This document shows, piece after piece, positions 1 through 6,975 of a stretch of DNA of 10,262 nucleotides. This DNA is from Azoarcus sp. GTDB lineage: Bacteria; Pseudomonadota; Gammaproteobacteria; Burkholderiales; Rhodocyclaceae. A program made the translations under genes and the position numbers. Within the stretch, counting starts at the first letter, position 1. Every line of letters starts with the position of its first letter. The stretch lies in contig JAIRWW010000101.1 in assembly GCA_031268685.1 (NCBI GenBank), forward strand, positions 1 to 10,262, given 5' to 3'. Under the pieces are notes generated by a model. That model was not told the DNA's origin. It did not search any database and was given only the letters and a program-made list of their open reading frames with translations.

Positions 1-1800
1 GGAAAATTAGCCCAGGACGCCCCTGGCGGCGCAAGCGTAAACCTCGAATTTGCATTGCGCTGCATCGATCCGCCCGGGCCGCCCGCGCAGGCTGCGGTCT
101 ATGCCGCCTTCGGCGGCAAGACGCTGCAAGCCTTGAGCATATGTTCGAGGAGCGACGAAACCACACAGCACTGGAACACAACGACGCCGCTTTCCCTGAC
201 GATCATGCCGGGCGAAGCGACTGCGAACGGCGTATTCAGTTTCTTCTATGAAGACGTGGGCAAGCTGGAACTGTTCCTGCGTATTGCAGGAGAAAACGAC
301 AAGATACACAGCAGCGGCGCATTCGTGCAAAAGCCCGCCGCACTGGCGCTGAAGAACCTGACATGCGCGGACGGCACGGCCAATCCGGCCGCAAATGCCC
401 CGAGCGGCGCGCGTTTCTGCAAATCCGGACAAGCGTTTGAAATGACTGTGGAGTCGCGCTCCGTACAGGGAAACGTCACGCCCAATTTCGGCAATGAAAA
501 TACGGGCAAAGCGATCTTTCTGGAAAAAGCGCTGCTGATGCCATCGGATGGCGACGATCCCGACCTCGCCGTACAAGGCTTGCTCACTATTACGAACGGC
601 GCGGCCAGGGTCACGAATCAGTCCTGGCGGGAAGTCGGCATCATCACTATCGCTCCCCGCCTGGGCGACAAAGCAAGTGGCACAGCCACATTGAGCGACG
701 ACTACCTGGGCGCAGGCGACATTCCGGCAACAGGACGCCAGCCGGTAAATGTTGGCCGCTTCTACCCCGACCATTTCCAGACCGACATCGGCCCGCAGGG
801 CCGCATGACTTGCCCGCCAGAGCTGAATTGCCCGCCCGGCGGTGTCTTCTATACCGGCCAGCCTTTTGAACTGAAACTGAAAGCCTGCATGTATGGCGAC
901 ACAACTTGCAGCGTAAGGCTGGATAACTACCGCAAGGATTTCGCAGCCCAAGTCAAACTGAGCGCCTGGGCCGCCCATGGGTCGACGGCAAAAGCGGACG
1001 AAAACCCGCCCAATTCGGCCATCAATGGCGGACGCCTGGAACCCATGCCAGGCCAGGATCTGAGCGCGGCGGAAATTCCATCCGGAAAATTCGCCGACCT
1101 ACATGGCGTCGGCGGGATGTTCTCCGGTTTATTCAGATACGTTCATACCTTCAAATCCCGGCCCGTCGAGCCAGTCAATATTTACATCCGCGCCACGGAA
1201 AATGGCCGCGACGGCGTTACTTCCCTATCGTCCGCCGCGCCAGCCGATTCTCCGGAAGCGGGTATCAAGGTCGCACGCGGCCGCATCAGGCTGGTCAACC
1301 ATTTCGGCACAGGGAAAGCGAACCTGGAAATGCCCATACAAGTTCAATTCTGGCATTGCGGCGGCATTACTTGCACCTGGGCGCTGAGCGCGACGGACCT
1401 TAGCCAGATTGGCCCGAATACCCCTCTGGCCGATGCGGGCAAACGGGCGGCGCTATCCGTTTCCCTGCATCAATCACCGGGGAGCGCGCCGATGGCTTCG
1501 CCGCCGCAAGTCGAAGATCTGAATTTGTCCGGCGGCATTGGCCAAATCATCCTGAAACCGGGCGGCAGCACGGGAAGCGTTGGCGTGAGCATCAACCTCG
1601 GCGACGACGCGGAAGACAACGCCTGCAACCATGCGACGGCCTACAAGGAAGGAGCGGCCTCAAACCTTTCCTGGCTGCGCGCATGGAACGGCGCTTGCAG
1701 CCAGGCGCAATCCGGCGAGGCCGACCCTGCCGCGCGCGCTACTTTCGGAATTTATTCCGGCGAAAGCTATCGCGCTGTGCATAAACGGGAAGTGCACTGA
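1..1800 (+). CDS. mshQ: MshQ-like pilus-associated surface protein, DUF6701, 3' part only
   Basis: The frame is open from the first base to TGA at 1798-1800 (599 visible codons), so the gene begins upstream of the window. A TTG at 55 is only an internal codon. The protein is a Cys-containing, Gly/Pro/Ser-rich secreted type without membrane segments in the visible part. Two family hallmarks are recognised: the VGRFYPDHF motif encoded near 751-777, and the C-terminal ARATFGIYSGESYR stretch near 1735-1770 that ends MshQ/DUF6701 proteins. In the MSHA system MshQ is a large protein encoded with the minor pilins; its exact role is not settled, and a tip or adhesin-like role is inference. The stop overlaps the next ATG (TGATG), which suggests translational coupling to mshC. 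In Vibrio-type loci mshQ comes last, after mshP; here it precedes mshC. The family call is confident, the function is not. Confidence 0.85.
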   Translation, partial: GKLAQDAPGGASVNLEFALRCIDPPGPPAQAAVYAAFGGKTLQALSICSRSDETTQHWNTTTPLSLTIMPGEATANGVFSFFYEDVGKLELFLRIAGENDKIHSSGAFVQKPAALALKNLTCADGTANPAANAPSGARFCKSGQAFEMTVESRSVQGNVTPNFGNENTGKAIFLEKALLMPSDGDDPDLAVQGLLTITNGAARVTNQSWREVGIITIAPRLGDKASGTATLSDDYLGAGDIPATGRQPVNVGRFYPDHFQTDIGPQGRMTCPPELNCPPGGVFYTGQPFELKLKACMYGDTTCSVRLDNYRKDFAAQVKLSAWAAHGSTAKADENPPNSAINGGRLEPMPGQDLSAAEIPSGKFADLHGVGGMFSGLFRYVHTFKSRPVEPVNIYIRATENGRDGVTSLSSAAPADSPEAGIKVARGRIRLVNHFGTGKANLEMPIQVQFWHCGGITCTWALSATDLSQIGPNTPLADAGKRAALSVSLHQSPGSAPMASPPQVEDLNLSGGIGQIILKPGGSTGSVGVSINLGDDAEDNACNHATAYKEGAASNLSWLRAWNGACSQAQSGEADPAARATFGIYSGESYRAVHKREVH

Positions 1801-2288
1801 TGGAAACAAAAGCAAAAATCCGCCGCAGGCGAACAAGCGCCGGCGTCACCCTGATCGAACTGGTAGTGGTCATCATCCTGCTGGGCATCCTGTCAGCGGT
1901 GGCGCTCCCGAAGATGATGAACACTTCTGCGTTCGACAGCGTGGTGTTCCGGGATGCCCTAGTGGCGACCTTGCGTTACGCCCAGAAAACGGCGGTCAGC
2001 CACCGCCGCCTGACTTGTGTACACATCGAGGCGCAGCGCGCCAGCATCTCCATCGCCACCGCCCACGGTTCGACGGCCTGCTCGGCAGCGCTGCCGGGGC
2101 CGGACGGCAAGCCGGACCTCATTCCCAGAAACTCCGCCATCAACGCCGCACCGGCCAGGACAATCTATTTCCAGCCGAACGGCGACATTACCGAAGACCC
2201 GGCCGGCACGACACACAGGACCGAAGCATTGGCCGTAACGGGCACGAACTCTATCCAGATCGCCGGAGCAACGGGCTATGTGCAATGA
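1800..2288 (+). CDS. mshC: MshC-like minor prepilin (GspH-like)
   Basis: A 162-residue type IV prepilin. A very basic leader (KIRRRR, residues 6-11) is followed by the prepilin peptidase site AG^VTLIE: Gly15 at -1, Val16 at +1 and the required Glu20 at +5. A hydrophobic helix to about residue 38 comes next. The +1 residue is Val rather than the usual Phe. The rest is a short globular pilin domain with Cys residues, and the early RDALVATLRYAQKTAVSHRR stretch is typical of GspH/FimT/MshC proteins. The mature protein would sit in the inner membrane and join the pilus as a minor subunit. ATG at 1800 overlaps the mshQ stop by one base (TGATG). MshC is preferred over a generic GspH/FimT name because of the neighbours. 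Confidence 0.85.
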   Translation: METKAKIRRRRTSAGVTLIELVVVIILLGILSAVALPKMMNTSAFDSVVFRDALVATLRYAQKTAVSHRRLTCVHIEAQRASISIATAHGSTACSAALPGPDGKPDLIPRNSAINAAPARTIYFQPNGDITEDPAGTTHRTEALAVTGTNSIQIAGATGYVQ

Positions 2289-2760
2289 ATCTTCCGCCCA
2301 GACGGGCTTCACCCTGCCCGAACTGATCATGGCAATCGCCATTATTGCGATTGGGCTGACCGGGGTGCTGACAGCCTTCCGGACAGTGGTCAAGGGCAGC
2401 GCCGATCCACTCATCCATAAACAAATGCTGGCAATTGCCGAAGAAATGATGGAGGAACTCAACCTGAAACCCTGGATATCACAATCGGGTCATACCGGCG
2501 GCGTTACCGGCTGTCCGGATCGTACCGATTTCGACAACATGGACTACTACAACGGCTATGAATGCGCGGGTATTCGCCCCATAGACGGCGGCGACGTCAT
2601 CCCCCTGCTTGCCAACTACAAGATCAAGGTGACGGTCGCCAAGCCCGCAGGCGACTGGAACGGCATTCCATCCGACGACGTGCGCCGCTTTGAAGTCCAG
2701 GTAACAAACGGCGGCGAATCCGTGCAATTGGTCACATGGCGCGCGAATTGGGCGAAATGA
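2278..2760 (+). CDS. mshD: MshD-like minor prepilin
   Basis: A 160-residue prepilin with a short leader and cleavage site TG^FTLPE: Gly10 at -1, Phe11 at +1, Glu15 at +5. A hydrophobic helix runs to about residue 32 (LIMAIAIIAIGLTGVL). The sequence KQMLAIAEEMMEELNLKPW after the helix is characteristic of MshD and related PilV/GspI-type minor pilins. Its C-terminus (VQLVTWRANW) resembles family members. It would be processed by PilD and assembled as a minor pilin. The start at 2278 overlaps mshC by 11 bases. The ATG at 2285 is out of frame. No strong Shine-Dalgarno is seen, so coupling to mshC translation is likely. Confidence 0.82.
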   Translation: MCNESSAQTGFTLPELIMAIAIIAIGLTGVLTAFRTVVKGSADPLIHKQMLAIAEEMMEELNLKPWISQSGHTGGVTGCPDRTDFDNMDYYNGYECAGIRPIDGGDVIPLLANYKIKVTVAKPAGDWNGIPSDDVRRFEVQVTNGGESVQLVTWRANWAK

Positions 2761-3635
2761 AGATGACAACGACGATAACGACGATAACGACGATGAAAAC
2801 TGCCCGAGGCTTCTCCCTGATAGAACTGATCGTAGTCATTATGGTCATGGGCATCCTGGGTGTCAGCGCCATGATGTTTTTCCGTCCGGCGGTCGATTCA
2901 TATCTGGACAGCCGCCGCCGGGCCGACCTGAGCGACATGGCCGATGGCGCTCTGCGGCGCATGAGCCGCGAGGTGCGCAGCGCCGTTCCCAATTCGGTAC
3001 AGACATACGGCACGTCCTGCTTTCGCTTCGTGCGCACCGTGGGCGGCGGGCGCTACCGCAAGCTGGAAGACATGACGCGCAATGACAGCAAGGCGCTGGA
3101 TCTGACGCAGCCCTTCCCCCAATTCGACGTGCTCTCTCCCCTGCAAGCGGCGACGGGCGACTGGATCGTCATCGGCAACCAGACAGGCAGCGACGTTTAC
3201 GCCGGACACAACCGCGCGCCCCTCACGGCAAGCAGCGCCGTCGACACAGCGCTGGCCACGGTACGCCTCTCCATGGGCAGCATGAACGGCATCTATGCGC
3301 CATTTTCCTATATGGACGGGCGTTTCGTGCTGACGCCAAAGACAAACCCTGTAGTGACCTACGTATGCAGCGGTATTGGAACCAGCATAGCGGGCACGGG
3401 CACGGGCACGCTCAAGCGCGTAACGGGCGATTTCTCCGGCAGCGGAACCTCGCTGGCCGCCTGCCCCACCGGCGGCGACCTGCTGGCAGGACACGTAAGC
3501 GCCTGCCGCTTCGTCTACGACCCAAACCAGGGCGCGACACAGCAAAGCGGCTTCGTCTGGATGGAACTGGAACTGGCTGAAGCAAAAGAAAAAGTCCGCC
3601 TCACCTACGGCGCCCACGTCATCAATTTGCCATGA
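2757..3635 (+). CDS. mshO: MshO-like minor prepilin
   Basis: A prepilin with cleavage site RG^FSLIE, where Glu is at +5, followed by a 20-residue hydrophobic helix (LIVVIMVMGILGVSAMMFF). A larger domain follows: SRRRADLSDMADGALRRMSR then REVRSAVPNS, typical of MshO and PilW-like proteins. With the ATG at 2757 the product has 292 residues; that ATG forms an ATGA overlap with the mshD stop and is preferred. In-frame alternatives are ATG 2736, 2763 and 2793. The last gives a short six-residue leader (MKTARG), which is the more usual length. The stretch between 2757 and 2793 is a 9-bp tandem repeat coding Thr-Thr-Ile units, so the N-terminus is uncertain. A 6-bp triplication at 3392-3409 codes GTGTGT. 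Confidence 0.85.
   Translation: MKMTTTITTITTMKTARGFSLIELIVVIMVMGILGVSAMMFFRPAVDSYLDSRRRADLSDMADGALRRMSREVRSAVPNSVQTYGTSCFRFVRTVGGGRYRKLEDMTRNDSKALDLTQPFPQFDVLSPLQAATGDWIVIGNQTGSDVYAGHNRAPLTASSAVDTALATVRLSMGSMNGIYAPFSYMDGRFVLTPKTNPVVTYVCSGIGTSIAGTGTGTLKRVTGDFSGSGTSLAACPTGGDLLAGHVSACRFVYDPNQGATQQSGFVWMELELAEAKEKVRLTYGAHVINLP
2769..2794 (+). repeat. 9-bp tandem repeat in the mshO leader
   Basis: The unit ACGACGATA occurs twice perfectly (2769-2777, 2778-2786) and a third time with its last base missing or changed (2787-2794). It codes Thr-Thr-Ile repeats just before the alternative start at 2793. Because the unit is a multiple of three, slippage would lengthen or shorten the leader without changing frame. 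Confidence 0.85.
3392..3409 (+). repeat. GGGCAC hexanucleotide triplication inside mshO
   Basis: Three perfect consecutive copies of GGGCAC lie in mshO and code a Gly-Thr-Gly-Thr-Gly-Thr stretch. It is in frame and probably a flexible loop of the pilin-like domain. Copy number could vary between strains without breaking the gene. Confidence 0.8.
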
Positions 3636-4102
3636 ACCCGAAAACAGCGGTTTTTCTCATGAAAACACCTTATGCACAAGGCGGCATGGGCGCGGTAATG
3701 GCCATCGCCATTTTAGTCGTCCTGGCTTCGCTGGCTGGGGCGCTGGTGCGTTTTGGCACGGCGCAGCAAATAACCATAACCCAGGACGTACTCATGGCCC
3801 GTGCGGAAGCGGCCATCCGGGCGGGCAATGAATGGGGGCAATATCAAGCGCTGCAAAAAAAGGCATGCGCTTCCAGTACGACGCTGGATTTCCGCCCGGA
3901 AACCGGCTTCCGGGCTGTGGTCGACTGCACAAAAAATTCATTCAATGAAGGCAAGGATTACGCAGGCGTTACCCAAATAGTGAATGTTTTTACTATCACA
4001 GTAACTGCATGTAATTCCGCCTCAAGCTGTCCGGATAACTCAATGGCAACATCACCCACCTATATTGAGCGCCAACGTGTGACGATAGTAACGGATGAAT
4101 GA
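3632..4102 (+). CDS. mshP: MshP-like pilus biogenesis protein
   Basis: A 156-residue protein with one N-terminal hydrophobic segment (about residues 18-40, GGMGAVMAIAILVVLASLAGALV), then TAQQITITQDVLMARAEAAI and a periplasmic domain with four Cys. This is the pattern of MshP (PilX-like). Like other family members it resembles a prepilin but lacks the Glu at +5 after the Gly, so processing by the prepilin peptidase is doubtful. ATG at 3632 forms an ATGA overlap with the mshO stop and was chosen for that reason. ATG at 3659 (MKTPYAQGGMG) gives a shorter leader and is a reasonable alternative. It is the last gene of the pilin-like module. Confidence 0.78.
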   Translation: MNPKTAVFLMKTPYAQGGMGAVMAIAILVVLASLAGALVRFGTAQQITITQDVLMARAEAAIRAGNEWGQYQALQKKACASSTTLDFRPETGFRAVVDCTKNSFNEGKDYAGVTQIVNVFTITVTACNSASSCPDNSMATSPTYIERQRVTIVTDE

Positions 4103-4120
4103 AAGCAAATGGGCTATTCT

Positions 4121-4127
4121 AAAAGGA
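4121..4127 (+). promoter_or_regulatory. Shine-Dalgarno of a possible leader peptide
   Basis: AAAAGGA lies 8 bases before the ATG at 4136. It is one of the better ribosome binding sites in the window, which makes the very short reading frame behind it worth noting. Confidence 0.4.
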
Positions 4128-4130
4128 ACC

Positions 4131-4156
4131 ACACAATGACAACACACAATGACAAC
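4131..4156 (+). repeat. perfect 13-bp tandem duplication
   Basis: ACACAATGACAAC occurs at 4131-4143 and again directly at 4144-4156 without a mismatch. A unit of 13 is not a multiple of three. If the leader frame starting in the first copy is real, gain or loss of a unit would alter it. Confidence 0.95.
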
Positions 4157-4183
4157 ATGGAGACAGCAAATTATTCGTTCTGA
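4136..4183 (+). CDS. possible 15-residue leader peptide before mshI
   Basis: ATG at 4136 starts a 15-codon frame (MTTHNDNMETANYSF) ending with TGA at 4181-4183. It has a good Shine-Dalgarno 8 bases upstream. Its first codons are made by a 13-bp tandem duplication, and its stop lies inside the left arm of an inverted repeat (4177-4187). That layout is what a translated attenuator leader would look like, but no run of one regulatory amino acid is evident. It may equally be chance. Confidence 0.25.
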   Translation: MTTHNDNMETANYSF

Positions 4184-4246
4184 AAATCACAATTCAATTG
4201 TGAATTTTTTGCTGTGCGAGCATATTTTTTGCCGCATTTTCAGAAC
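4177..4246. repeat. nested inverted repeats upstream of mshI
   Basis: Two perfect inverted repeats are visible. The outer one is GTTCTGAAAAT (4177-4187) against ATTTTCAGAAC (4236-4246), 11 bp. Inside it lies TCACAATT (4187-4194) against AATTGTGA (4196-4203), followed by six T at 4205-4210. A third, imperfect pairing joins AGCAAATTATTC (4165-4176) with GAATTTTTTGCT (4202-4213); it excludes the inner hairpin's last two pairs, and it crosses the outer stem. The inner hairpin plus T-run could be a weak terminator of the mshQ-P module; the outer one could be an operator or an antiterminator. The function is inference. Confidence 0.6.
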
Positions 4247-4276
4247 AGTGTTTTTCTAAAATACTGGGTGATTACT

Positions 4277-5215
4277 TTGCGTATTCCATTCACTAAACGC
4301 TCTACTGGAAAATCCGGCCTGCTCGCCGTAGTGCCCAGCGGAGGGAACCGCCTGCTCGTCCATGTGGCACACCAGCGAAGCGACATCGGTTTGCCGCGCA
4401 TCACTGCGGCATACAAAATCCCGGCCGCCGAGTTCAGCTCGGGCGACAGGCTGTCCCGCTGGAAAAAAACACCCGTCTCGACTTTGTTGAGCGCGGGGGA
4501 ATATCAGATCCTGCAAATGGAAGCGCCGCAAGTGCCCCGCCAGGAGTGGAAAACGGCCCTGCAATGGAGCTTGCAGGATCATCTGGATTTTCCCGTGGCA
4601 AATGCCAGCTTCGATGTATTCGACATTCCCACCGAAGAATATATGCCCGGACGCCAGCGCATGGTGTATGTCGTTGCAGCCCAAAACGACGTTATCCAAT
4701 CGGTGATGAAATCGTTCGATTCGACGGGACTCGACCTGGCCGTTATAGATACGCCGGGAATGGCCTTGCGCAATATTTCCGCATTACTGGAAATGCCGAA
4801 CCAGGGGCAAGCATGTCTCTACTTCGACAACGATAAAGGACTTTTGGTCGTGACTTTCCGCGGAGAACTGTACGACTTTCGCAGCATCAATATTTCATTG
4901 AAGCAATTGAGCGACAACGACAAAGAACAAAGAAACCAGCTTTTCGAGCGGATCAGCCTCGAATTGCAGCGCACTTTCGATGCGCTCGACCGTCAATATG
5001 GATTCATTCATATTGGCCGCTTGTCGCTTGCACATCGAAACGAACTCTCCGGCCTGCCGAAATACCTGAAAGACAATCTCTACGTGCCGGTGGATTTATT
5101 GAATTTGCAAGGCAAGGTGGATATCCGGGATTGCCCGAGCCTGCAACAGCCCGTGAGGCAATCCCGCTATCTCCTGGCAATCGGCGCGGCTTTGCGCGGC
5201 GATTCCGGGCAATGA
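4277..5215 (+). CDS. mshI: MshI, PilM-like cytoplasmic pilus biogenesis protein
   Basis: A protein of about 312 residues without signal or membrane segment, recognised as MshI by overall pattern: an actin-like PilM-type protein with segments such as QWSLQDHLDFPV, VVAAQNDVI and VIDTPGMALRNISALL. In the PilMNO model it sits in the cytoplasm and binds the N-terminal tail of the PilN-like partner, encoded next. The frame is open back to GTG 4214, but family proteins start close to the RIPFTKR segment. TTG at 4277 is therefore chosen; it is preceded by GGTGAT (4267-4272), which matches the 3' end of an extended Shine-Dalgarno. GTG 4268 and GTG 4214 are alternatives; the latter would place the first codons in an inverted-repeat arm. 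It starts the machine module after a 174-base gap. Confidence 0.8.
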   Translation: MRIPFTKRSTGKSGLLAVVPSGGNRLLVHVAHQRSDIGLPRITAAYKIPAAEFSSGDRLSRWKKTPVSTLLSAGEYQILQMEAPQVPRQEWKTALQWSLQDHLDFPVANASFDVFDIPTEEYMPGRQRMVYVVAAQNDVIQSVMKSFDSTGLDLAVIDTPGMALRNISALLEMPNQGQACLYFDNDKGLLVVTFRGELYDFRSINISLKQLSDNDKEQRNQLFERISLELQRTFDALDRQYGFIHIGRLSLAHRNELSGLPKYLKDNLYVPVDLLNLQGKVDIRDCPSLQQPVRQSRYLLAIGAALRGDSGQ

Positions 5216-5231
5216 TGGCGGACGGCGAATC

Positions 5232-5909
5232 ATGAGCCAGCAAATCAACCTGTTCAACCCGGCCCTGCGCCCCCGGCGGGATTGGCTATCGCTGAAAGCG
5301 CTGATTTTATCGACCATGGCGCTCGTCGCTGTATTGGCGCTCATCGGCGCCTGGGGCATCTACACCGAACGGCAGGCGCTGGCCAGCCTGAACGCGCGGG
5401 AGAGCACCTGGCAAGAGGCGCAGGGCCGATTGAAAGACCTTGCGGCCCGGCAAATAAGCCAAGCGCCCGACCCGCAACTGGAGCAGCAGATCGCACAGCG
5501 CAGAACCTGGCTGGAGCACCGGCGGCAGGCATTGCTCATCCTCAAGAACGACAGTACAAGCCAGCCGGATGGCTTCTCCAGCATCATGACGGCGCTGGCG
5601 CGCCAGACGCCGGAAGGTCTGTGGCTGACGGGCTTCGACATACAGTCCGGCAGCGGAGGCGCGATCCTGCTGCGCGGACGCCTGGTTTCCGAAAACCTTC
5701 TGCCCAATTTCGTGGAACGGCTGAACCACGAGGCCGATTTGCGCGGACGGCGCTTCGCCGCGCTGGAAGTCAGTTCAATCCCCCCGAAACCGCAGCCGGA
5801 CGAAAGCAAGCTGGACGAGCGGACAACACTCGAACGCAGCGGCTGGCTGGAGTTCGTCCTGCGCGGCGAAGAAACCCCCGCGAACAATGCGAGGCTCACA
5901 TGGCCATGA
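5232..5909 (+). CDS. mshI2: PilN-like inner-membrane pilus assembly protein (MshI2)
   Basis: A 225-residue bitopic protein. The short cytoplasmic tail carries QINLFNP (residues 4-10), the counterpart of the conserved PilN INLxP motif that docks onto PilM. One membrane helix follows at about residues 23-43, then a Gln/Arg/Leu-rich coiled-coil region to about 105, then a ferredoxin-like periplasmic domain (PDGFSSIMTALARQTPEGLWL and after). This is the PilN fold, annotated in MSHA loci as a second MshI protein. It would bridge MshI and the PilO-like MshJ in the inner membrane. It begins 16 bases after mshI and has only a weak ribosome binding site. Confidence 0.78.
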   Translation: MSQQINLFNPALRPRRDWLSLKALILSTMALVAVLALIGAWGIYTERQALASLNARESTWQEAQGRLKDLAARQISQAPDPQLEQQIAQRRTWLEHRRQALLILKNDSTSQPDGFSSIMTALARQTPEGLWLTGFDIQSGSGGAILLRGRLVSENLLPNFVERLNHEADLRGRRFAALEVSSIPPKPQPDESKLDERTTLERSGWLEFVLRGEETPANNARLTWP

Positions 5910-6610
5910 ACAAAAACCCGCACGCCATGCCGGAACAAAGCCTGTGGCAGCAATACTCAGCGCGTTTCATGGCGATGAGCAGGCGGGAACGCATGATGGT
6001 GGGAATCGTGACCATAGTTTCCGTCGTCTATCTGGCCAGCATCATGTGGCTGAAGCCGACCTTCGAGCGCGCGCAAAAATACAACCAGCAATCCATCGAC
6101 CGCGCCGAAGAACTCGTCGGCCTGGACGAGCAGATGAAGACCCTGTCCGAACATCTGGAAAAAGACCCCAACACGGCTCTGCGCCAGGAACTGGATTCCC
6201 TGGAGCGCCAGATAACGAGCGTGGAAGAACGCCTGCGGCCCTATGGCTCGGCGATGCTGAATCCGACCCACACAGTGACGCTGCTGAAAGAGCTGATCCA
6301 AAAAACGCCCGACGTGCGCCTGTCCGGTTTCAACAACCTGCCCGCCGTCGGCCTGCTGGCCTCGCAACAAGCCGGGACAGACAAAAGCGCACCGCCGCAA
6401 GTATTTGAAAACGACGTCTATAAACATGGCTTCGAGATCAAATTGCGCGGCAATTACCTGGCGCTGCTCACCTATCTGCGCATGCTGGAAGCACAACCCG
6501 AACGCCTGTTCTGGCAACACGCAAAGTTGGAAGTGTTGGCATATCCGGAATCGGAACTGACGCTCATCGTCTACACGCTGAGTCTGGACAGACATTGGCT
6601 CGAACTATGA
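5900..6610 (+). CDS. mshJ: MshJ, PilO-like inner-membrane protein
   Basis: A 236-residue protein with a basic cytoplasmic tail, one membrane helix (about residues 33-50, VGIVTIVSVVYLASIMW), a long coiled coil (about 55-115) and a C-terminal periplasmic domain (HGFEIKLRGNYLALLTYLRMLE, then LTLIVYTLSL), the recognisable PilO/MshJ/GspM-type pattern. It would heterodimerise with the PilN-like protein to build the inner-membrane alignment complex. Start 5900 has GAGG five bases upstream and overlaps the previous gene by 10. ATG 5906 gives a classic ATGA overlap and is the alternative. The same frame is open far upstream of 5900, inside the PilN-like gene, but that part is G+C-driven shadow sequence. 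Confidence 0.82.
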   Translation: MAMNKNPHAMPEQSLWQQYSARFMAMSRRERMMVGIVTIVSVVYLASIMWLKPTFERAQKYNQQSIDRAEELVGLDEQMKTLSEHLEKDPNTALRQELDSLERQITSVEERLRPYGSAMLNPTHTVTLLKELIQKTPDVRLSGFNNLPAVGLLASQQAGTDKSAPPQVFENDVYKHGFEIKLRGNYLALLTYLRMLEAQPERLFWQHAKLEVLAYPESELTLIVYTLSLDRHWLEL

Positions 6611-6975
6611 AAAACATGTTCATCGCGCTCCTCGCGCTGAGCTGCGCCAGTGGACCGCTTGCGGCCCAGAGTGGCAGCGCCCTGCGCGACCCAACCCGCC
6701 CCCTCGGCTGGCAAGAAGCGTCCGACAACATCCTGCGCGGGGAAGAAAACCTGCGGCTGGAACTCGTATGGCGCAAGGGCGAAAAACAATTCGCCATGAT
6801 CAGCGGCACGCAATTGGCCGTAGGCGGAGAAATCGACGGATTCCGGTTGGTAAAGATCGGAGATAACGAGGTGACGATCGAAAACACCCAAGGACGTCAA
6901 GTACTGCGCTTAACGCCGGTGATCGAACGCTCCGACCCCAAACAGGAGAAAAAAAATGAAACACCGGGAAACTGA
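6607..6975 (+). CDS. mshK: MshK, PilP-like periplasmic protein
   Basis: A 122-residue secreted protein. A cleavable signal peptide (about residues 1-19, ending GPLAA) is followed by LRDPTRPLGW, the hallmark opening of MshK/PilP-type proteins. A small beta-rich domain comes next (MISGTQLAVGGEIDGFRLVKIGDNEVTI), an HR/GspC-type fold. It would link the inner-membrane MshI2-MshJ complex to the secretin MshL in the periplasm. The ATG at 6607 forms an ATGA overlap with the mshJ stop; an upstream TTG at 6595 is less likely because it lengthens the signal region without reason. The 3' end overlaps mshL by 20 bases and carries its ribosome binding site. Confidence 0.82.
   Translation: MKNMFIALLALSCASGPLAAQSGSALRDPTRPLGWQEASDNILRGEENLRLELVWRKGEKQFAMISGTQLAVGGEIDGFRLVKIGDNEVTIENTQGRQVLRLTPVIERSDPKQEKKNETPGN
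6944..6948 (+). promoter_or_regulatory. Shine-Dalgarno of mshL
   Basis: AGGAG lies within the end of mshK, 7 bases before the mshL ATG at 6956. It fixes the mshL start and gives the secretin gene its own strong ribosome binding site despite the 20-base overlap. Confidence 0.75.

Noticed and set aside
7..978. A 323-codon minus-strand frame opposite mshQ
   Set aside because: No family pattern, and the + strand carries the DUF6701 hallmarks in the same place.
4131..4156. CRISPR-type or satellite array
   Set aside because: Only two adjacent copies of 13 bp without spacers; a simple tandem duplication.
5282..5899. The upstream part of the mshJ frame as an N-terminal extension or fusion
   Set aside because: The residues are Arg/Ala/Pro shadow sequence inside the PilN-like gene; the PilO-like protein clearly begins near 5900.
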